Part shown: positions 8,532-15,907 of the stretch, in pieces
How positions within the stretch are numbered: the stretch's first letter is position 1
Layout: every line of letters starts with the position of its first letter
Assembly: GCF_009903685.1 (NCBI RefSeq)
Contig: NZ_JAAABI010000003.1
Span: forward strand, 186,001-250,000
From: Flagellimonas ochracea
GTDB lineage: Bacteria > Bacteroidota > Bacteroidia > Flavobacteriales > Flavobacteriaceae
Reading direction: 5' to 3'
Length of the DNA: 64,000 nucleotides
Notes under the pieces: generated by a model
Seen by the model: the letters and a program-made list of their open reading frames with translations, nothing else
What the model was told of the DNA's origin: nothing
The model's database searches: none
Translations under genes and position numbers: made by a program

Positions 8532-9613
8532 TCCTCAGGTTTAAGTAAAGCTGTATTCTTATCAATACCTTCAAGTACTTCCACGCGATCCAAATTTTGG
8601 AGACCTATCGTTACCGGAATCTCTCCATCTTCAGTAAGTACACTAGATTCTCCAATAAGATATTCCTTGGGTATGGTCAACGTTTCTTCTTTTTGCGCAA
8701 TGATTATATTGCCCTCTCCAGATAGACCTGGATACAACGTGGAAGGTGCATCGTTAAAAAGGGCTTCCACCTTAAAGGTCTGGGAACGTTCGTCTTTTCT
8801 TGGGTAAATTTTATTGAGCTTCGCCTCAAATACTTGGGAATTGTAAGCATCTAAAGTGACGAGCACTTTTTGACCAATTTTTAGTTTTACGATATCCACT
8901 TCGTCAACCAACAGCTCGATTACAAAAGTGTCACTTCTACCTATAGCCGCTACCGGTTCCATGGAGTTGATGATTTCACCGGGATCTTTGTAAATGGCAT
9001 ACACTTTTCCATTGATTTTACTGGTCAGGGTGAAATCCTTGTTTAAGGTCATTGAGGTTTTATAGTTGTTTTCGGCCTGCTTCAGTTGGGTTTGCAGTTC
9101 ATTCTTTGTGCGCAGATAGTTCCGCTTTAGCAAATTCAATTTGTTTTGGGAAAGCTCGTAGGCCAATTTTCGATTGTCGAACTCCACTTTGGAACCAATG
9201 TTTTGATTCCAAAGGTTTTTTTGTCGGAAAAAATTGATGGAATCATTTTTCAATGTAAGTTCCGCGGATTGGATTTCATCTTCAAGTCCTTTAAGAATTG
9301 CGGCACTTCCGGTATAATTCTCTTTGGCTAACGTTAGAGCCAGTTCAGCATTTTTCATACTAAGTTCTGGAGAGGTATTTGTGATTTGAAGAATTCGGTC
9401 TCCTTTGGCGACCACATCGCCTTCTTCCACCCAAACCTCATCCAATATACCTGTGACCACCGAATACACTTGGTATAGGCTATCTGGTTGAACGGTTGCC
9501 GAAGCGTACACAGATTCTGTTAAGGGCATGGTTTCTGGATAAATCTTTTCCTTTTTGGTGTTACAGCAAACCAACAATAATAGCAGTGACAAATAAAAAG
9601 GTGAGTACTTCAT
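8528..9613 (-). CDS. efflux periplasmic adaptor lipoprotein (HlyD/RND-MFP family)
   Basis: 361 residues from the ATG at 9613. I prefer this start because it directly yields a lipoprotein signal, MKYSPFYLSLLLLLVCC. Then follow a barrel-sandwich (lipoyl-like) half, GILDEVWVEEGDVVAKGDRIL, a long alpha-helical hairpin (about 85-195, coiled coil), the second lipoyl half SKINGKVYAIYKDPGEII, and beta-barrel/membrane-proximal domains. It is the first gene of the adaptor-permease-ATPase operon, equivalent to MacA. No outer-membrane TolC partner is in the window. A degenerate FNR/CRP-like site lies upstream. Confidence 0.87.
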   Translation of the reverse strand: MKYSPFYLSLLLLLVCCNTKKEKIYPETMPLTESVYASATVQPDSLYQVYSVVTGILDEVWVEEGDVVAKGDRILQITNTSPELSMKNAELALTLAKENYTGSAAILKGLEDEIQSAELTLKNDSINFFRQKNLWNQNIGSKVEFDNRKLAYELSQNKLNLLKRNYLRTKNELQTQLKQAENNYKTSMTLNKDFTLTSKINGKVYAIYKDPGEIINSMEPVAAIGRSDTFVIELLVDEVDIVKLKIGQKVLVTLDAYNSQVFEAKLNKIYPRKDERSQTFKVEALFNDAPSTLYPGLSGEGNIIIAQKEETLTIPKEYLIGESSVLTEDGEIPVTIGLQNLDRVEVLEGIDKNTALLKPEE

Positions 9614-9629
9614 TTTTGGTTTTTGAATG

Positions 9630-9677
9630 CACTTCAAATTACTAATAAAAAAATGGCTTAAAACATGAGTTTGGTCA
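9630..9677 (-). promoter_or_regulatory. possible FNR/CRP-like promoter of the efflux operon
   Basis: On the minus strand a degenerate palindrome TGAC-CAAA-CTCA (9666-9677, one mismatch) precedes a box TAATTTGA that starts at 9641. The centre-to-box distance is 30.5 bases, one more than at the four better sites. The predicted +1 is near 9630, giving a leader of about 17 bases to the adaptor start at 9613. Confidence 0.35.
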
Positions 9678-9759
9678 GTATGCAGAATAACCTATTAGTT
9701 TCTGCGACTAAATTGCATCCAATAAATAGGAACAATACATCTTGTTGTTAGCAACTAGC

Positions 9760-9807
9760 TGACCAATGTCATTTTTTGTGGTGCTTCATGGCTTTAACTT
9801 TGGAAAA
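9760..9807 (+). promoter_or_regulatory. FNR/CRP-like site and promoter of the USP 2-3-4 operon
   Basis: Palindrome TGAC-CAAT-GTCA at 9760-9771 with a perfect Bacteroidota -7 box TAACTTTG at 9795-9802. The centre-to-box distance is 29.5 bases, so the palindrome is at -41.5 if +1 is 9807. The leader is then only about 10 bases, with GAGG just before the ATG at 9817. The block from the palindrome to the box aligns with the promoter at 12783 well beyond the palindrome itself (ATGTCAT, TTTG, CATGG and CTTT shared in order). Confidence 0.65.
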
Positions 9808-9816
9808 AGCGAGGTT

Positions 9817-10662
9817 ATGCGAACCATACTTATTCCTACTGATTTTTCTAAAAATGCACTACATGCCTTGCAATATGCGCAAGAGCTCTTTAAATGTAAG
9901 CGAGCCTGTTTTTATCTGTTGCATGCTTTTGCCGATGAAGTTTATGGCGCATATAAGACGACACCGGAGGATGAACTGGAAAAACTGGAAATAAAAAAAC
10001 GAAGGGAAGTCGAGAAGAAGCTGAACGATTTGGTTGAAGGCGTAATAGGGCAACCTCCAAATCCATTACATACATTTGAGACCATTGCTTCCTTCGACAA
10101 CTTGGTGGATGGCGTAAATGATTTTGTAAAGGACAGAAACATAGACATGGTCATCATGGGCACAAAAGGGGAAACAAGTGACCATAAAACCACCTTTGGC
10201 AGTTATACCATTGAAGTTTTTAAGTATGTACAATGTCCAGTGCTTGCCGTTCCTGAAGATTTCGAATACCAACAACCCAAGACCATATTGTTCCCTACAG
10301 ATTATATGCTGCCCTATAAACGGCGTGAATTAAAGCTGCTAGGTGATTTGGCAGGTGATTTCAAATCGGAGGTTCATTGTCTTTACATTACTGATTTTGA
10401 TGTTTTAAGTGCGCGGCAAGAGGACAACCAACGATTTTTGAAGGATGCACTCCAAAGGGCCTATCTGTTTTTTGAAACCACAGGGGTCAAAAATAGGGCA
10501 GAAGCAATTATGGATTATATTGAAGAAAAGGAAGTGAGCATGTTGGTCATGGTAAATTCCAGGCACTCATTTTTTGAGGATATGCTCTATCGTTCCACAG
10601 TAGATCTACTGGGACTGAAGGTTAAAGTTCCCTTTTTGGTCATGCAAAACCTACACCGATGA
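9817..10662 (+). CDS. tandem universal stress protein 2
   Basis: 281 residues from the ATG at 9817. An in-frame ATG at 9766 exists, but it overlaps the palindrome and would put 17 unusual residues before the conserved RTILIPTDFSKNALHAL. Domain 1 has a complete ATP-binding motif (GTKG, nine residues, then GS). Domain 2 lacks it and ends with NSRHSFFEDML followed by KVPFLVM. It is the first gene of a three-gene run (spacings 17 and 17 bases) of like proteins. Tandem USPs usually act as nucleotide-binding stress or energy-state proteins in the cytoplasm; the exact role here is unknown. Confidence 0.88.
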   Translation: MRTILIPTDFSKNALHALQYAQELFKCKRACFYLLHAFADEVYGAYKTTPEDELEKLEIKKRREVEKKLNDLVEGVIGQPPNPLHTFETIASFDNLVDGVNDFVKDRNIDMVIMGTKGETSDHKTTFGSYTIEVFKYVQCPVLAVPEDFEYQQPKTILFPTDYMLPYKRRELKLLGDLAGDFKSEVHCLYITDFDVLSARQEDNQRFLKDALQRAYLFFETTGVKNRAEAIMDYIEEKEVSMLVMVNSRHSFFEDMLYRSTVDLLGLKVKVPFLVMQNLHR

Positions 10663-10679
10663 TTTTTAAATAGCAAGTT

Positions 10680-11528
10680 ATGAAACGGATATTGTTGCCC
10701 ACCGATTTTTCCAAAAATTCATGGAACGCCATTTTAACGGCGGTAAAATTATATGCCTGGATGGAATGCAAATTTTATTTGCTAAATGCTTACGAGCCAA
10801 GTACGCAAAACATAACTGGCTTTAAAAGCAGCACTAGGGCAGGTGATGTTTACAAATCCTTACCTGAGGCTTCAGAGAAGGAATTGGGAAAGGTGAAACA
10901 GTATTTGGATGAAAATCACTTCAATCCAAAACATAGTTTTGAAACCATTTCCTTATCTGGAGATTTGCTAGATGCGATTCATCAATGTATTTCCAGCTAC
11001 GATTTGGATACTTTGGTAATGGGAACAAAGGGATCAACGGGGGCCAAGCAGATTTTTATGGGAAGCTGGACTGTGAAGGTGCTCAAAAACATAAAAAACT
11101 GCACCATTATTGCCGTACCAAGTTCTTTTGATTTTCAAAGGCTGAATTCAGTGGTATTCCCGACCGAGTATACACATTTTATGCCGAGATATGTGTTGAT
11201 GCCGTTACTGGAACTGACCCAAGACTGGAAACCGGAAATCAAGATTTTTCACGTAGCCCAAGAGTTCATGCTATCCCAAGAACAAAAATCCAACATGAAA
11301 ATCTTGCAGAAAAGATTTAGAGATCATCCGACTACTGTAAATCAAGTTGTGATAAAAACGACGGTTGCTGAAGCCATCAGAAATTTTGCAGAAGAACAAA
11401 GAGCAGATTTAATTGTACTTACAAACTATTCCCATGATTTCTTTGAAAAGCTAACCCAAGAACCTGTGGTCAAAAAAGTAACCTTCAGGACAAAAGTGCC
11501 CTTGATGGTTCTTCCAGATTTTGGATAG
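10680..11528 (+). CDS. tandem universal stress protein 3
   Basis: 282 residues. Domain 1 starts RILLPTDFSKNSWNAI and has GTKG-9x-GS (around residues 117-132). Domain 2 keeps the USP fold pattern, without glycine motif, and ends NYSHDFFEKLTQEPVVKKV then KVPLMVL. It shares the SKNSWNAI start with the next gene, suggesting a recent duplication of the 10680 and 11546 genes. It is in the operon led by the 9817 gene. Confidence 0.87.
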   Translation: MKRILLPTDFSKNSWNAILTAVKLYAWMECKFYLLNAYEPSTQNITGFKSSTRAGDVYKSLPEASEKELGKVKQYLDENHFNPKHSFETISLSGDLLDAIHQCISSYDLDTLVMGTKGSTGAKQIFMGSWTVKVLKNIKNCTIIAVPSSFDFQRLNSVVFPTEYTHFMPRYVLMPLLELTQDWKPEIKIFHVAQEFMLSQEQKSNMKILQKRFRDHPTTVNQVVIKTTVAEAIRNFAEEQRADLIVLTNYSHDFFEKLTQEPVVKKVTFRTKVPLMVLPDFG

Positions 11529-11545
11529 CACCAAAACATAATAAG

Positions 11546-12400
11546 ATGAAAAATATACTGTTGCCCACCGATTTTTCCAAAAACTCGTGGAATGCGATAC
11601 GCTATGCGCTATCCTTATTCCGAGACAGCGAATGTGCTTTTTTTATTATAAATGCATTTCAAGTAGGGTCATCCGGTTTGACCACCAAAATGGGAAGGGC
11701 CAACGAAACCCGACTTTATCGGTTGTTGAGGGAAGAATCGGAAAGAGGATTGGCAAACACACTTAAGAAGATGGAAGCACATGGAATAAGTCCCAAACAC
11801 AGCATAAAAACCTTTTCCATTGCCGATCTTTTGACAAATGCTGTGGCACGGACCGTAAATAGCAAAGAAATTGACCTGATAGTTATGGGAACCAAGGGAG
11901 CCACAGGCCTCAAGGAAGTCTTTTTAGGGAGTAATGCACATAAAATAATCAGGGAGATACATTCTTGCCCCATCATTTTGGTGCCCGACGAGTTTGAGGT
12001 GTATGAATGTCCAGATACGCTGGTGTTGGCAACGGGCTTCGAACACCTGTTCAATCCCCAAGAATTGAAACCCATTGTGGAAATTGGCAAACTCTGTGAC
12101 ACTAAGGTTTGGGTCACATATGTTGGTGAAGAAGCAAGCCTAACTACACAGCAACAGGGTGTAAAAGAAGCATTGGACAAACAATTGGATGCTGTATCCC
12201 ATAAGTTTGTATTTGTCGATAAAGTAAGTTCGGTAAATGACACCATTCAAAAAATGATAGAAGGGAATGGTGACATACACATGGTCGCTATGGTAAACTA
12301 TTGGCACAGTTTTTTTGAAAAATTGACCCGTGAACCCGTAATCAAAAAGGTTTCGTTCAACACCGCGGTGCCGTTTATGGTGGTACACCTGTTCGACTGA
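11546..12400 (+). CDS. tandem universal stress protein 4
   Basis: 284 residues, two USP domains. Domain 1 begins NILLPTDFSKNSWNAIRYAL and contains GTKG-9x-GS within KGATGLKEVFLGS. Domain 2 lacks the motif and ends NYWHSFFEKLTREPVIKKV, nearly identical to the end of the 10680 protein. It is the last gene of the 9817 operon; the thioredoxin gene converges on it from the other strand 33 bases later. No clear terminator is visible in that gap. Confidence 0.87.
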   Translation: MKNILLPTDFSKNSWNAIRYALSLFRDSECAFFIINAFQVGSSGLTTKMGRANETRLYRLLREESERGLANTLKKMEAHGISPKHSIKTFSIADLLTNAVARTVNSKEIDLIVMGTKGATGLKEVFLGSNAHKIIREIHSCPIILVPDEFEVYECPDTLVLATGFEHLFNPQELKPIVEIGKLCDTKVWVTYVGEEASLTTQQQGVKEALDKQLDAVSHKFVFVDKVSSVNDTIQKMIEGNGDIHMVAMVNYWHSFFEKLTREPVIKKVSFNTAVPFMVVHLFD

Positions 12401-12433
12401 TTACAACAGGGCAAAAAAAGAAGTGGTAAATAC

Positions 12434-12733
12434 TTATTGAAATGATTCTATCACTTGGACCAGCCCCGATTTTTGTAACACACCTGACTGCCGCCAGAGT
12501 TGTTTCCCGTTTTTAAAGAGTATTAGGGTAGGCACACCCCTCACCTGATATTTCTGGGCCAACGTCTGGTTTTTATCCACATCGATTTTTACAATTTTTA
12601 CGGTGTTCCCCATATGGGCTTTCACCTCTTTTAAAATGGGAGCCAACATCTTGCAGGGCCCACACCAATCCGCATAAAAGTCTATAAGCACTAATTGGTC
12701 AGTGTTTATTAAATCTGAAAAATTTGCTTTCAT
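12434..12733 (-). CDS. trxA: thioredoxin
   Basis: 99 residues, the full thioredoxin fold. The active site WCGPCK is at 23-28, the cis-Pro region is GVPTLILFKNG, and the structural Asp is in LIDFYADW. It is slightly shorter than E. coli thioredoxin (109). No signal peptide, so cytoplasmic disulfide reductase. It is divergently transcribed from the universal stress protein gene at 12855 and shares the 121-base intergenic region that holds an FNR/CRP-like palindrome. A TA-starting box lies at the same distance on each side, so its expression is probably linked to the USP genes. Confidence 0.92.
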   Translation of the reverse strand: MKANFSDLINTDQLVLIDFYADWCGPCKMLAPILKEVKAHMGNTVKIVKIDVDKNQTLAQKYQVRGVPTLILFKNGKQLWRQSGVLQKSGLVQVIESFQ

Positions 12734-12746
12734 AGGTCAACGAATA

Positions 12747-12794
12747 GAATAACAAGGTATAAGATCTATTTTTTATGGCAATTGATGTATGTCA
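12747..12794 (-). promoter_or_regulatory. thioredoxin side of a shared FNR/CRP-like bidirectional promoter
   Basis: Read on the minus strand, the palindrome at 12783-12794 is followed by the box TACCTTGT, whose first base (12759) is 29.5 bases from the palindrome centre. This is the same distance as on the plus side. The predicted +1 is near 12747 and the leader is about 14 bases before the ATG at 12733. Confidence 0.45.
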
Positions 12795-12830
12795 TAGTTT
12801 GGGAAGTTGACATGGATTAGCTTTAAGTCA
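12783..12830 (+). promoter_or_regulatory. FNR/CRP-like site and promoter of the USP 5-6 pair
   Basis: Palindrome TGAT-GTAT-GTCA at 12783-12794 and -7-like box TAGCTTTA at 12818-12825 (one mismatch to TAnnTTTG). The centre-to-box distance is 29.5 bases, as at 9760. The predicted +1 is near 12830 and the leader is about 25 bases. The same palindrome faces the thioredoxin gene on the other strand. Confidence 0.62.
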
Positions 12831-12854
12831 TCAAATCCAAAAACCATAATAGCA

Positions 12855-13703
12855 ATGAAGCGTATTCTGTTACCTACCGATTTTTCTGAAAATGCTTTGC
12901 ACGCCATCCGTTATGCGGTAAAGCTTATGAAGAATTCAACTTGTGTGTTTTACTTAATGCACGCTTATACTCCAGAACTGTATCGGGTGGACTATGCTTT
13001 GGGTAGCCCGGGGCAGTTGGGTCTTCCAGACAATTATCAACAAAAAGCCGAAACGGCCCTTAAAAAACTGCAAAGCCAGATAGAAAAGGATTTTCATGAT
13101 TCCCGCCACACTTTCGTCTCCCATGCTGCTTTGAACACGTTGAAAATGGAGGTAAAACGTATGGTTAAAAATGAAAATATAGACCTGATCATAATGGGGA
13201 CCCAAGGTGTTACCGGAGCAGGGGATATTTTATTTGGCTCCAACACGGTTCAGTTGTTTAGGGAATCCGATGTGCCTGTTTTGGCAGTCCCCGAGGCTTA
13301 TGAGTTTGATGAACTGAATCAAATCCTGTTTGCAACCGATTATAAAGTAGATTACTCGGACCCTATATTGGACACCATGCTTGAGCTTGCCAATACTTGG
13401 AACTCAAGTTTAAATGTAATGCATGTTACGCCTGCTACAGGTTTAACGGCAGCCCAACAAAGTAATAAAGAAAATCTCGAGAAAAAGTTGACCGGACTTG
13501 ACTATAAAGTTCATGATCTTCCAGACCAAGAATTGACAGATGCCATTAATGCATTTCAGAAAGAATGGTCCATTCAACTTTTGGTCATGATGCAAAATCA
13601 GCATTCTTTTTTCGAACGTTTGGTAAGAGAACCCGTTATCAAAACCATTGGATTGCACACCGAAATTCCCTTTTTGGTATTGCCCTCTAATCCTAAAAAC
13701 TAA
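12855..13703 (+). CDS. tandem universal stress protein 5
   Basis: 282 residues from the ATG at 12855. The earlier in-frame ATG at 12807 would lie inside the predicted promoter. Domain 1 begins RILLPTDFSENALHAIRYAV and has GTQG-9x-GS; domain 2 ends NQHSFFERLVREPVIKTI followed by EIPFLVL. It is followed three bases later by another USP gene, forming a two-gene unit. Domain 2 again lacks an ATP-binding glycine motif. Confidence 0.87.
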   Translation: MKRILLPTDFSENALHAIRYAVKLMKNSTCVFYLMHAYTPELYRVDYALGSPGQLGLPDNYQQKAETALKKLQSQIEKDFHDSRHTFVSHAALNTLKMEVKRMVKNENIDLIIMGTQGVTGAGDILFGSNTVQLFRESDVPVLAVPEAYEFDELNQILFATDYKVDYSDPILDTMLELANTWNSSLNVMHVTPATGLTAAQQSNKENLEKKLTGLDYKVHDLPDQELTDAINAFQKEWSIQLLVMMQNQHSFFERLVREPVIKTIGLHTEIPFLVLPSNPKN

Positions 13704-13706
13704 ATT

Positions 13707-14504
13707 ATGATGCACGTAGTAGTACCCACGGATTTTACGAACAACGCCTACAACGCACTATTTTATGCAGCCCATTTGTTCAAAGAACAACAATGCACAT
13801 TCCATGTCGTCCATATATACAATGAAGAAGGCAATGCGGCCTACAATCAATCTATGGAGGGTCTGGAAGCCATTGTACACAGACTCATCAGGGATGTGGG
13901 CAAAAACAAAAACCACGAACTGAAAAAAATCGCATTGAAGGCAGAATTGATCAGAGGGATCGTGGATTACCTCTCCCATAACAAGGCGGATATCATGGTC
14001 ATAGGAAATAAAGGGAAAGATGAGGTAAAGGACATTCTGTTCGGTAACAATGCCATGCAACTGGTGCGAGAAGTAATTCAATGTCCCATTCTTGTCGTAC
14101 CCTTGGAGATTGATTTCAAAAAGGTTGACAAGATTGCGTTCATCTCAAACTACAGTCAACCCATTTCTGTGGATAATGTAAAGGCCCTAAAATGGATCTC
14201 CTCCATCGCAAAGGCCGAGTTAGTGCCTATGACCATTGAAGATGGAACCGAAAACAAAACCATCTTGGACCGCAAGGAAGCTTTTTTAGAAGAGTTTTCA
14301 TTGGATGTTTCCAAGGAGGTGGTATTGCCCGTATTTAAGGATAAAACAAAAACCATTTTGGAGTTTGTCGACCTTTGGAATATAGATATGCTCTGCATGG
14401 TATATTACCCCCACCATTTCTTTCTGGAGTTTATCGGCAAAGGGATAATAAAAGAACTTAACATAAAATTGACCGTGCCATTTTTGATTTTATCAAATGG
14501 TTAA
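13707..14504 (+). CDS. tandem universal stress protein 6 (altered ATP motif)
   Basis: 265 residues, the shortest of the set. Domain 1 begins VVVPTDFTNNAYNALFYAA. The ATP motif is GNKG-9x-GN: the final Ser/Thr is Asn, so nucleotide binding may be weakened or altered. Domain 2 ends YYPHHFFLEFIGKGIIKEL, keeping the His-x-Phe-Phe pattern. Its start is three bases after the preceding USP stop, so the two are almost certainly co-transcribed and translationally coupled. Confidence 0.85.
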   Translation: MMHVVVPTDFTNNAYNALFYAAHLFKEQQCTFHVVHIYNEEGNAAYNQSMEGLEAIVHRLIRDVGKNKNHELKKIALKAELIRGIVDYLSHNKADIMVIGNKGKDEVKDILFGNNAMQLVREVIQCPILVVPLEIDFKKVDKIAFISNYSQPISVDNVKALKWISSIAKAELVPMTIEDGTENKTILDRKEAFLEEFSLDVSKEVVLPVFKDKTKTILEFVDLWNIDMLCMVYYPHHFFLEFIGKGIIKELNIKLTVPFLILSNG

Positions 14505-14567
14505 ATTGGTTTAAAACGAAAAATGCACTTGGTTTTAAGCCGTATTTTTAATTAAAAACAGGTTTTC

Positions 14568-15419
14568 ATGGATAAAAGAATATTGTTGCCCACCGACTAT
14601 TCAAAAAATGCACTGAATGCTATTAGGTATGCCCAGCAGCTATATGCTAAAGTTCGGTGTGATTTTTACCTGGTAAATGCCTTTCAGGCTTCGGGATATA
14701 CGCTGGACAGTATGATGGTGCCCGAGCCCGGGGAACGTTTTTATGAGATGGCAAAGCATGAATCGGAGGAAGGTATGAATCGTTTGCTGGAAATACTTAA
14801 GCTTCATCCAGAAAATCCAAAACATCGATTTCATACGATTTGCACTTTCAACGGTTTGGTGGAGGCCGTAAAGAATATCGTGGCTTCGAAGGATATAGAT
14901 ATTATCGTCATGGGTACCAAGGGAGTAACCGCTTCCAAAGCCCGCATTTTTGGTACCGGTACAGTTGCTGTAATGGAGCGCATAAAGGCATGTCCAGTGA
15001 TAGCAGTGCCCAGCGAGTATGTCTTTAATCCCCCAAAAGAAATAGTTTTCCCAACAGATTATAAATCCAAATACAAAGAAAAGGAAATAGACCATGTAAA
15101 AGAGATAGCAAAATTGCACGATTCCAAAATCAATGTAGTGCACATTGATAGGGACAAAGATGGACAACTCAACAAAAAAGAAGAGTCCAACAAACTATTA
15201 CTACAGGATATTTTGGATGGTACGGATTATGAAATGCATTTCCTCACAGCCACAAAAACTAGCGATGGCATTAATCTTTTTGTGGAGAGCAAGGGCGGGG
15301 ATATGATTGCTTTCCTAAATAGAAGACATCTGTTTTTTGGAAGTATACTCTCAAATCCCTTGGTCAAGGAAATTGGTTATGATCCCAAAGTGCCCATTTT
15401 AGAATTAAATGATAACTGA
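14568..15419 (+). CDS. tandem universal stress protein 7
   Basis: 283 residues. Domain 1 begins RILLPTDYSKNALNAIRYAQ and holds GTKG-9x-GT, a complete motif with Thr in the last position. Domain 2 begins IVFPTDYKSKY and ends NRRHLFFGSILSNPLVKEI. The gap of 63 bases to the upstream USP gene has no palindrome of the type seen before the other units, so it is probably read from the 12830 promoter or from an unrecognised one. A small gene follows 12 bases later. Confidence 0.87.
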   Translation: MDKRILLPTDYSKNALNAIRYAQQLYAKVRCDFYLVNAFQASGYTLDSMMVPEPGERFYEMAKHESEEGMNRLLEILKLHPENPKHRFHTICTFNGLVEAVKNIVASKDIDIIVMGTKGVTASKARIFGTGTVAVMERIKACPVIAVPSEYVFNPPKEIVFPTDYKSKYKEKEIDHVKEIAKLHDSKINVVHIDRDKDGQLNKKEESNKLLLQDILDGTDYEMHFLTATKTSDGINLFVESKGGDMIAFLNRRHLFFGSILSNPLVKEIGYDPKVPILELNDN

Positions 15420-15431
15420 AAAAACAGGATT

Positions 15432-15851
15432 ATGAAGCAAATAGGAATTTGGCTGGATAAACGAGAAGCATTAGGCTTGATTTTAGAAAACAATAAAGAG
15501 AGGGAATTCTCAATTTCTTCAGAACTGGATTTTTTCAACCCAAAAGGAGGTTCAAGGTCCAAAACCCGATGGGGTCCGCAAGATGTGGTTCAGGACAGCA
15601 AATATCTGGAAACCGAAAAACATCAACTAAAAAGATATTTTGACAACATAGTGGATACCCTAGGAGATGTTGATGAATTGGCCATTTTTGGTCCTGCGGA
15701 GGCGCCCGATAAATTTATAAAAGCCTTGGAAGAGGATTATCCGACGTTGGCTGCTAAGGTGCAGACCAAGCAAAAAGTGGACAGCATGACCAAAAACCAA
15801 TTTAAGGCCCTGGTCAAAGAATTCTTTAAGTTTGGAAATCAATACTTTTAG
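15432..15851 (+). CDS. conserved small protein, possibly eRF1 domain-like (baeRF group)
   Basis: 139 residues, no signal peptide. The N-terminus KQIGIWLDKREALGLIL and the later segment LAIFGPAEAPDKFIKALEE resemble the pattern of bacterial proteins related to the central domain of the eRF1/Dom34 release factor (WLD-x-(R/K)-x-A near the start and FGP-x-EA-K near the middle). This is pattern recognition only. The middle part is charged and low in hydrophobics. It is 12 bases behind the last universal stress protein and probably in the same transcript. If the assignment holds, a role at stalled or resting ribosomes would fit the stress context. Confidence 0.55.
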   Translation: MKQIGIWLDKREALGLILENNKEREFSISSELDFFNPKGGSRSKTRWGPQDVVQDSKYLETEKHQLKRYFDNIVDTLGDVDELAIFGPAEAPDKFIKALEEDYPTLAAKVQTKQKVDSMTKNQFKALVKEFFKFGNQYF

Positions 15852-15907
15852 CCGAACATTTCGTTTTTTTGCCTAACTGGAGACTAAATCTCGACAGTTG
15901 CATTTAG

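Noticed and set aside
8528..9637. Longer start (9637) for the adaptor protein
   Set aside because: Adds eight residues before a ready lipoprotein signal; the -7-like box at 9634-9641 would overlap the start.
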